From Oscillospiraceae bacterium (GTDB lineage Bacteria; Bacillota; Clostridia; Oscillospirales; Oscillospiraceae), in the NCBI GenBank assembly GCA_031255955.1, contig JAIRRO010000013.1, positions 1 through 16,781 of the forward strand: 16,781 nucleotides of DNA. Direction: 5' to 3'. How positions within the stretch are numbered: the first letter of the stretch is position 1; each line of letters starts with the position of its first letter. Under the pieces are notes generated by a model. It searched no databases. It saw nothing but the letters and a program-made list of their open reading frames with translations, and had not been told where the DNA came from. Below, piece after piece: positions 12,120 to 16,781 of this stretch. Both the position numbers and the translations under genes were made by a program.

Positions 12120-13754
12120 ATGATCCAATACCAAAAGAACAATGACGTTCTCAACACCACAAACCGGGGGAACCCCGCGGAATCAGGGCTGTGTACGCTC
12201 TGCCGCGCGGACTGTCGGGGCAAATGCGAAACGTGGCTCTCCACGCTTCGCGGACGCAAGCTGCTATATCCGCGCGATTTCGGGACGGTTACAGCCGGCA
12301 GCTCGAACATCAACCACATCGGCGTGTGCTACAACAACCTGCGCATACAGGGCTATAACTACGGCGCGCACGGTATCGCGTCAAACAACGCCGACGATTG
12401 CATATTCCCGAATGTTTCCGTTGAAACCTCGTTCGGGAATGAGCTTATCACCAAGTCGCGCGCTCCCATTATGACAGGTGCGCTCGGGTCAACATTCATC
12501 GCCGCGAAGTATTGGGAATCCTTTGCCGTCGGCGCCGCCATAGTCGGATTCCCGATTGTAATCGGCGAAAACGTCGTCGGTGTGGACAAGGAGTCCATTC
12601 TTGAAAACGGCAGAATCAAATCCGCGCCGGAGCTTGAGCGCCGCATTGATGTTTATCTGCGTTATTACGACGGCTACGGGGCAATCATCGTCCAGATGAA
12701 CGTCGAGGATACGCGCAACGGCGTCGCGGAGTATCTCATAGAGAAATACGGCGACAAGGTGGTAATTGAGCTTAAATGGGGACAGGGCGCAAAGGACATC
12801 GGCGGAGAAATTCAAGTGACAAGCTTGGAATATGCGCAGTTCCTGAAAAACCGCGGGTACATAGTTGACCCCGACCCGATGAAGCCGGAAGTTCAGGCGG
12901 CGTTTAAAAACGGCGCTATCAAGACCTTCGCCCGTCACAGCCGCCTCGGCTATACAGATCGCGACAGCTATACGGCTGTGCAGCGTGACTTTATGGATTC
13001 CGTTGCCTATCTGCGCAGCCTCGGCTATAAGCGCATCACGCTGAAAACCGGTTCTTATGGTATGGAAGCGCTGGCGATGGCAATCAAATTCGCCTCCGAC
13101 GCAAAGCTTGACTTGTTGACCATTGACGGCTCCGGCGGCGGCACGGGAATGTCCCCGTGGAATATGATGGAGACGTGGGGCGTCCCCTCTATCAATCTGC
13201 ACTCTAAGGCTTATGAATACGCGTCCATTCTCGCGGCAAAGGGTCAGCGCGTGGTTGACCTTGCGTTTGCGGGCGGACTTGCGCGTGAGGATCATATCTT
13301 TAAGGCATTGGCGCTCGGTGCGCCGTATACAAAGCTTATTTGCATGGGCAGGGCGCTTATGATTCCGGGCTTCCTCGGCGCAAATATCGAGGGCGCGCTG
13401 TATCCCGACCGCCGCGACCGCTTAAACGGCAACTGGGATTCGTTGCCGAACACGGTTTCAGAGAATCCGTCCGCGACGCCGGAAGAGCTTTTCGCCGGAT
13501 ATTTCGACGTGGAAAAGAAGCTCGGCAAGGACGAGATGAAAAACATCCCGCTCGGCGCCATCGGCGTATGGACGCTGTCCGACAAGCTTACCGCCGGACT
13601 TCAGCAGCTTATGGCAGGCGCGCGCCGCTTTAAGATTTCTGAAATTTCGCGCTCTGACCTTTTCTCCGCAAACCGCGAAACCGAGCGCGAGACAAAAATC
13701 CCGTATCTGACCGACACGGGCGACGAAACAGCAAAAATTATCCTCGGACTGTAA
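12120..13754 (+). CDS. FMN-binding glutamate synthase-like protein (GltB central/FMN domain type)
   Basis: A 544-residue protein related to the FMN-binding synthase domain of glutamate synthase (COG0069 type). It lacks the glutaminase (class II amidotransferase) domain and has no small-subunit partner here. The N-terminus carries the cysteine motif CTLCRADCRGKC, a possible metal site. The TIM-barrel part shows ELKWGQGAKDIGGEI, LLTIDGSGGGTGMSPW and AFAGGLAREDH, matching GltB substrate and FMN-phosphate loops. The cysteine triplet for the [3Fe-4S] cluster that follows the FMN loop in classical GltB is not seen. ATG 12120 is preferred, with GGAAGGGA seven bases upstream; ATG 12084 would add 12 residues. 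True glutamate synthase activity is uncertain, because such short homologues may act on other substrates. It fits the nitrogen theme of glnN and amt-PII. Confidence 0.85.
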   Translation: MIQYQKNNDVLNTTNRGNPAESGLCTLCRADCRGKCETWLSTLRGRKLLYPRDFGTVTAGSSNINHIGVCYNNLRIQGYNYGAHGIASNNADDCIFPNVSVETSFGNELITKSRAPIMTGALGSTFIAAKYWESFAVGAAIVGFPIVIGENVVGVDKESILENGRIKSAPELERRIDVYLRYYDGYGAIIVQMNVEDTRNGVAEYLIEKYGDKVVIELKWGQGAKDIGGEIQVTSLEYAQFLKNRGYIVDPDPMKPEVQAAFKNGAIKTFARHSRLGYTDRDSYTAVQRDFMDSVAYLRSLGYKRITLKTGSYGMEALAMAIKFASDAKLDLLTIDGSGGGTGMSPWNMMETWGVPSINLHSKAYEYASILAAKGQRVVDLAFAGGLAREDHIFKALALGAPYTKLICMGRALMIPGFLGANIEGALYPDRRDRLNGNWDSLPNTVSENPSATPEELFAGYFDVEKKLGKDEMKNIPLGAIGVWTLSDKLTAGLQQLMAGARRFKISEISRSDLFSANRETERETKIPYLTDTGDETAKIILGL

Positions 13755-13766
13755 GGCGAAACGGCT

Positions 13767-14615
13767 ATGAACCCGGCTTCGGCGCAATTCAAAATCGGCA
13801 GCCATATTTCATCCTCCGGGGGTTTTCTCGCGATGGCGAAGACGGCGGAGTCCATCGGCGCCAATGTGTTTCAGTTCTTCACGCGCAATCCGCGCGGCGG
13901 CGCCGCCAAGGCATGGCTCCCCGCGGACATTGAAGCGTACATCGCGTTCGCGGCGGAGCGCGGCATCGGAACGCCGCTCGGACACGCGCCGTATACGTTA
14001 AATCCCGCCGCGGAAAAGGAAAATGTCCGCGAATTTGCGAGAGAGACGTTGAGGGATGACCTGCTGCGGCTGGAGCAAATCCCCGGCGCGATGTATAACC
14101 TTCATCCCGGCAGTCACGTCGGGCAGGGGGTAGATCGCGGAATTGAGCTTATCGCCGAATGCCTGAATTTCGCCGTGGAGCCGAAAGGCACGGTGCCTGT
14201 GCTGTTAGAGACAATGGCGGGCAAGGGCAGCGAAATCGGCGGACGCTTTGAGGAGCTGCGCCGGATAATCGACAGCGCCGACGCGGGGGAGCGCCTCGGG
14301 GTGTGCTTCGACACCTGCCACGTCTATGACGCGGGCTATGATATCGCTCGCGACCTTGACGGCGTTCTGTCGGAGTTTGACCGCGTGGTGGGACTTGCCC
14401 GGCTGCGGGCTGTTCATCTTAATGATTCCAAATACCCCTTCGCCTCGCACCACGACCGCCACGAAAAGCTGGCGGAGGGTACGCTGGGCATTGACGTCAT
14501 CGCCGCCGTAATCAATCATCCCGCTCTGCGGGAGCTTCCGTTTTATCTTGAAACGCCGAACGAGCTTCCGGGATACGCGCGCGAGATAGAGCTGCTGAGG
14601 TCCCGGCGGCAATAA
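13767..14615 (+). CDS. nfo: Endonuclease IV (AP endonuclease)
   Basis: A 282-residue Nfo protein, a TIM-barrel enzyme with three zinc ions that cleaves DNA 5' to abasic sites in base excision repair. All nine metal ligands of the E. coli enzyme have visible counterparts: GHAPY, NLHPGSH, the Glu in LLETMAG, the Asp and His in CFDTCHVYDAGYD, VHLNDSK, the Asp and His in HHDRHEKL, and the Glu in YLETPNE. The start GSHISSSGGF is the usual N-terminal strand. ATG 13767 lies 12 bases after the previous stop with only a weak Shine-Dalgarno (AAGGCG), suggesting cotranscription and perhaps coupled translation with the glutamate synthase-like gene. No functional link between them is known to me. Confidence 0.97.
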   Translation: MNPASAQFKIGSHISSSGGFLAMAKTAESIGANVFQFFTRNPRGGAAKAWLPADIEAYIAFAAERGIGTPLGHAPYTLNPAAEKENVREFARETLRDDLLRLEQIPGAMYNLHPGSHVGQGVDRGIELIAECLNFAVEPKGTVPVLLETMAGKGSEIGGRFEELRRIIDSADAGERLGVCFDTCHVYDAGYDIARDLDGVLSEFDRVVGLARLRAVHLNDSKYPFASHHDRHEKLAEGTLGIDVIAAVINHPALRELPFYLETPNELPGYAREIELLRSRRQ

Positions 14616-14652
14616 TCCGGAAACGAAAAAAAGATAAGCATAAAGCAGCAAA

Positions 14653-14692
14653 ATCCCCGCCGCGATCCTTTCGGACGCGGCGGGGATTTTTT
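14653..14692 (+). terminator. Strong terminator between nfo and the convergent miniprotein gene
   Basis: ATCCCCGCCGCG (14653-14664) pairs exactly with CGCGGCGGGGAT (14676-14687), and the inner TCC/GGA extends the stem. TTTTTT ends it on the plus strand. The A run before the left arm gives a shorter U tract on the minus strand, so it can also serve the minus-strand miniprotein gene. Confidence 0.93.
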
Positions 14693-14732
14693 CGGCGCCG
14701 GGGCTTGCGCGCTCCGGCGTCAGAGGTTCGGC

Positions 14733-14861
14733 TTAGCAGCAGTTGTTTCCGCCGCCGTTGTTTTCGCAGTTGCCGCCCAGCACGCCGCAGCAGCACAGTA
14801 CGATGAGGATGACGATGATCCACAGGTAGCCGTTGCCTCCGAAAATGTTGTTAAGACACAT
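14733..14861 (-). CDS. 42-residue Gly/Cys/Asn-rich single-pass membrane miniprotein
   Basis: A short gene reading from ATG 14861 to TAA 14733. The protein begins MCLNNIFGGNGY, has one hydrophobic segment WIIVILIVLCCCG (about residues 14-26), and ends in a Gly/Asn/Cys-rich tail, GGNCENNGGGNNCC. Seven of 42 residues are cysteine. A near-perfect ribosome binding site, CGGAGGA, lies nine bases before the ATG, which strongly supports translation. Small proteins of this type, resembling YjcZ-like spore or membrane miniproteins, are common and mostly uncharacterised in Clostridia. Function is unknown; a role in sporulation or the envelope is inference. It lies downstream of ribU on the same strand and ends at a shared bidirectional terminator. 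I found no convincing vegetative promoter before it. Confidence 0.78.
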   Translation of the reverse strand: MCLNNIFGGNGYLWIIVILIVLCCCGVLGGNCENNGGGNNCC

Positions 14862-14952
14862 AGTTATCTTCCTCCGGATAGAATATTTTTTTCGGGATAC
14901 CCCAACATCGCAGGTACGGTTTATACTATTCCGGAGACGCGAAAGTGTTACA

Positions 14953-14991
14953 CCCGCCGCCCGTAAAAATTTATTACGTCATCGCGGCGGG
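14953..14991 (-). terminator. GC-rich inverted repeat after ribU (possible terminator)
   Basis: CCCGCCGC (14953-14960) and GCGGCGGG (14984-14991) pair exactly, with an inner CGTAA/TTACG stem. On the minus strand no clean U run follows, so termination here is uncertain and read-through into the miniprotein gene is possible. Confidence 0.45.
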
Positions 14992-15008
14992 CGTCGGCTT
15001 CCGGCGCG

Positions 15009-15596
15009 TTAACGCCTGCCCTTCAAAAGCGGCGATATCGGCTTGTATATCAATATCGTAATCACCGCGCAGATAAGTCCCTTTACGACAGTAAACGGAG
15101 CGTTGAATACGACAAGGCTTTCCTCGACGGATTCTATACCGGGCAAAATCGCTTGATACATACCGAGTATGGCTTCCTTCGGAAGCATATTGTAATAGAA
15201 GGGGTATACGATGAACATATTGGAATAAATACTGATAAACCCCATAATAAGGGCGCCGAACAGCGCCCCGATTACCGCCCCGCGCTTGTTGTGCGTCAGA
15301 CGGTAAATCAACCCCGCAGAGACGGCGAAGCTCGCGCTTAGAATGAAGTTTGAGAATTCGCCGACGCCTCCGGTGCCGCTGTTGTCCAAGATAAAATGCA
15401 GGATGTTCTTGATAAGGCAGATTGCCGCCCCGTAAACGGGACCCAGCGCGAAGGCGCCGATGAGCGCCGGAAAATCGGAAAAATCCAGCTTGACGAAGCT
15501 CGGCATAATCGGGATGGGGAAATTGAAAAACATAAGTACGAACCCGATGGCGGATAGGATGGCGGACACTGTGATTGGACGAAGCTTTGATTTCAT
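15009..15596 (-). CDS. ribU: RibU, riboflavin-specific S component of an ECF transporter
   Basis: A 195-residue hydrophobic protein with about six membrane segments, the substrate-binding subunit of an energy-coupling factor transporter that works with a shared EcfA1/A2/T module encoded elsewhere. RibU features are clear: SAIGFVLMFFNFPIPIMPSF, then KLDFSDFPALIGAFALGPVYGA, LIKNILHF and the loop GTGGVGEFSNF. Family knowledge and the FMN riboswitch directly upstream both point to riboflavin uptake. ATG 15596 has GGAGG nine bases upstream, at the foot of the riboswitch terminator. An open frame reaching back to 15680 runs through the riboswitch and is not a plausible start. Expression should fall when FMN is abundant. 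Confidence 0.95.
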   Translation of the reverse strand: MKSKLRPITVSAILSAIGFVLMFFNFPIPIMPSFVKLDFSDFPALIGAFALGPVYGAAICLIKNILHFILDNSGTGGVGEFSNFILSASFAVSAGLIYRLTHNKRGAVIGALFGALIMGFISIYSNMFIVYPFYYNMLPKEAILGMYQAILPGIESVEESLVVFNAPFTVVKGLICAVITILIYKPISPLLKGRR

Positions 15597-15610
15597 GAGT
15601 AAAAACCTCC

Positions 15611-15653
15611 AAAAAAATTTTCGCACCCGAATAAACGCCTTCGGGTGCGAAAA
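15611..15653 (-). terminator. Expression-platform terminator of the FMN riboswitch
   Basis: A 14-base perfect stem (15640-15653 with 15618-15631, core CGCACCC/GGGTGCG) is followed on the minus strand by seven U (15611-15617). The ribU ribosome binding site GGAGG (15606-15610) comes directly after, so the terminator acts just before the gene. Confidence 0.93.
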
Positions 15654-15670
15654 CAAAAAAGCTTCGCAAT

Positions 15671-15856
15671 CTTCTTCCATCCAGACTATAGCTGTCGGTA
15701 TCGGCTTCTCACCGATTCATGCCCGGCGCGCCCGGCTCAGCGGGAAACGCTCGGCTCGCGGACTAAACGACCTGCTTAAAAATCAAAGCGCCGTATCACC
15801 GCCGGTCGGGAATACGCGAGCGCCGTATGGCGCCGCTTCACCCTGCCCTGAAGACT
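15671..15856 (-). ncRNA. FMN riboswitch (RFN element)
   Basis: Read on the minus strand, the conserved RFN blocks appear in order: AGGGCAGGGTGAAG, TTCCCGACCGGCGGTGAT, GCGAGCC, GAATCGGTGAGAAGCCGAT, CCGACAGCTATAGTCTGGATG, then GAAGA, which closes helix P1 with TCTTC at the 5' side. A variable stem (GGCGCCATACGGCGCTC) is inserted in the usual P2 position. It is followed by a terminator and ribU, so FMN binding should promote termination and lower riboflavin uptake. Confidence 0.96.
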
Positions 15857-15874
15857 TATTCATCTGCTGGCATG

Positions 15875-15903
15875 AGTATACCACACGCCGCGCGGGAGCG
15901 CAA
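15875..15903 (-). promoter_or_regulatory. Promoter of the FMN riboswitch-ribU transcript
   Basis: On the minus strand TTGCGC (15898-15903) and TATACT (15875-15880) have a 17-base spacer, placing the start about 10 bases before the riboswitch. A run of eight G (15916-15923, plus strand) lies just upstream of the -35. Confidence 0.7.
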
Positions 15904-15964
15904 GATTTTTTTGCAGGGGGGGGACATTGTCGATAAACTGTAAAACAACTTGCCCAAAGAAAAA

Positions 15965-16039
15965 GTCCATCCGGTGTCAAAATCTGTTACGCTGAAGCTG
16001 CGAAACACAAAAGCAACAGAAAGGTGACGCCGGATGGAC
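15965..16039 (+). repeat. Long imperfect hairpin covering a start codon (possible mobile-element end)
   Basis: GTCCATCCGGTGTC (15965-15978) pairs with GACGCCGGATGGAC (16026-16039) with one T/G mismatch. Inside it TCTGTT (15983-15988) pairs with AACAGA (16015-16020), so the whole 75 bases can fold. The right arm includes the ATG of the small ORF at 16034. Such start-codon hairpins are known near insertion-sequence ends, where they block translation of read-through transcripts; a mobile-element origin is inference. Confidence 0.5.
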
Positions 16040-16123
16040 CAAATGGAAACAACTATCCGAAGCAAATTATTTCCCGGTCAAAACGACCGCGCCGAGAGAG
16101 TTACGTTGTTCCTCTGTCGGTAA
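16034..16123 (+). pseudogene. Short ORF, possibly the truncated 5' end of a transposase gene
   Basis: A 29-codon frame opens at ATG 16034 (MDQMETTIRSKLF...) with AAAGGTGA at a good ribosome-binding distance, then stops at 16123. From about 16067 it overlaps the 3' end of the minus-strand gene, so only the first dozen codons are likely to be original. The combination of a good start, an overlying hairpin and a sudden end suggests a gene cut off by rearrangement. I do not recognise the family; it may be a chance ORF. Confidence 0.3.
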
Positions 16124-16588
16124 TTTTAGTTTGCCGTTCTCGACAAGCTTGTTAAGTGCATAAATGATGAAAAGCCCGTCCGAGAGAAACATATGCTGTA
16201 ATCCGAATGCTTGCGCTTTTTTCATATGCTCCGGCGTGTCGAAAATGCGCATTGACTTTAATTTTTCAAATTCAGTTTGATGTTTTTCGCGGAGTGAGTT
16301 GGCGATACCCAGTAGGCGTTTGTCCGCTCCGCGCTATCGTATAGGGTACGAGCGCCCATAACGCGAAATTCAAATCAGAAAGCGTTGCCGTCATTTTAGC
16401 CTGTGCTTCAGAAGGAGCCGTATGCGTTGTTCCTAATGTATAACCGCAATATATGTCTGAGCCCACGCTTCGGATGCGTTATACGCTGTCGACACTGCCC
16501 CTCCAATCGCTGCTCCTATCTGTGCAAAGTCAATGTACACAGACACATCTTCCGAGTGTTTGGGCAGCGGTTTTTTCAATTTTTTCAT
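16067..16588 (-). pseudogene. Broken gene of unknown function with two compensating frameshifts
   Basis: The gene begins at ATG 16588 behind a very strong ribosome binding site (GGAGGAAAGGAG). The first frame reads MKKLKKPLPKHSEDVSVYIDF... to a TAG at 16433. Protein-like sequence continues in a second frame from about 16466, including THTAPSEAQAKM, TLSDLNFALWALVPYTIARSG, down to about 16330. It then returns to the original frame as KRLLGIANSLREKHQTEFEKLKSM, DTPEHMKKAQAFGLQHMFLSDG and a C-terminal GAVVLTGK, ending at TAA 16067. Start and end are in the same phase, so one -1 and one +1 change would restore a protein of about 170 residues. No family is recognised. The region is poorer in GC than the rest of the window, which suggests acquired DNA. 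Confidence 0.5.
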
Positions 16589-16655
16589 CAAGCTTTTCTC
16601 CTTTCCTCCGAAGCTATTTAAACGCCTGCAGATTATTTTTGCCAGCAAGCCGCAT

Positions 16656-16781
16656 TCACTCTATGTTTTCTTTTTCCACGATGTAGCGGTAATACATTAA
16701 CCCTTTCTGAGGCAGTTGCTTTAGCACTGTATAGCAGTGCATCAAGTCCAGATATGTACAGCTAAAATTAACAAATGTCAG
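16656..16781 (-). CDS. C-terminal end of an unidentified protein, cut by the window edge
   Basis: On the minus strand a frame is open from the window edge to TGA at 16656, giving 41 residues ending KQLPQKGLMYYRYIVEKENIE. It precedes the broken gene by 67 bases on the same strand. Composition is plausible for a real protein, but 41 codons is too short to be sure and no family is recognised. Confidence 0.4.
   Translation of the reverse strand: MTFVNFSCTYLDLMHCYTVLKQLPQKGLMYYRYIVEKENIE

Noticed and set aside
11264..12319. Long antisense open frame opposite the lipoprotein gene
   Set aside because: It lies opposite a well-supported lipoprotein gene and crosses its terminator and the next promoter; GC-rich codon bias creates such shadow frames throughout the window.
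15916..15923. Run of eight G as a phase-variation tract
   Set aside because: It lies upstream of the ribU -35 box, not in a coding frame or promoter spacer, so a switch is not supported.
1..16781. CRISPR arrays, tRNA and rRNA genes
   Set aside because: No regularly spaced repeats, no recognisable tRNA T-arm with cloverleaf context, and no rRNA sequence were seen on either strand.

Overview
The window looks like a chromosomal segment of a fairly GC-rich Clostridia-type Firmicute (probably Oscillospirales or a relative; this is inference from gene content). The clues are a type III glutamine synthetase, an ammonium transporter fused to a PII domain, a short FMN-binding glutamate synthase-like protein, a RibU-type ECF riboflavin transporter behind an FMN riboswitch, strong purine-rich ribosome binding sites, and promoters of TTGACA-17-TATAAT type.

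Layout. 1-499: 3' end of ispG. 517-4073: a promoter, then an XRE-family regulator whose stop overlaps the start of lepA (ATGA), then pheS with no pheT following it. 4195-5949: a cytosolic GH63/MGH1-like glycosidase. 5982-10241: two nitrogen-assimilation units in a row, glnN (GSIII) and amt-PII. 10324-10896 (minus): a flavin reductase-like protein, divergent from 11237-11869, an acidic lipoprotein. 12120-13754: the FMN-binding glutamate synthase-like protein, followed 12 bases later by nfo (endonuclease IV). 14653-14692: a strong terminator between convergent units. 14733-14861 (minus): a 42-residue Gly/Cys-rich membrane miniprotein. 15009-15903 (minus): ribU with an FMN riboswitch and terminator. 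15965-16781: a lower-GC, disordered end with a large hairpin over the start of a tiny ORF, a minus-strand gene broken by two compensating frameshifts, and the end of another minus-strand ORF.

The most interesting signal is in the leaders of glnN and amt-PII. Both have a near-consensus promoter. At or just after the predicted transcription start, each has a small hairpin with the same stem core (CGAAC/GTTCG) and a six-base loop, AATGGT or AAGGGT. The 3' arm of each hairpin overlaps the 5' arm of an intrinsic terminator that sits before the gene. The A-at-1, G-at-4 hexaloop and the terminator overlap are the hallmarks of RNA targets of ANTAR-domain antiterminators (EutV, NasR, and clostridial NitR beside glnA). 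Each leader seems to carry only one canonical hairpin instead of the usual two. The window therefore suggests a small nitrogen regulon controlled by antitermination, with the regulator encoded elsewhere. The glutamate synthase-like gene belongs to the same theme but lacks this leader.

No CRISPR array, tRNA or rRNA was recognised. All calls come from reading the sequence; no database search or folding program was run.
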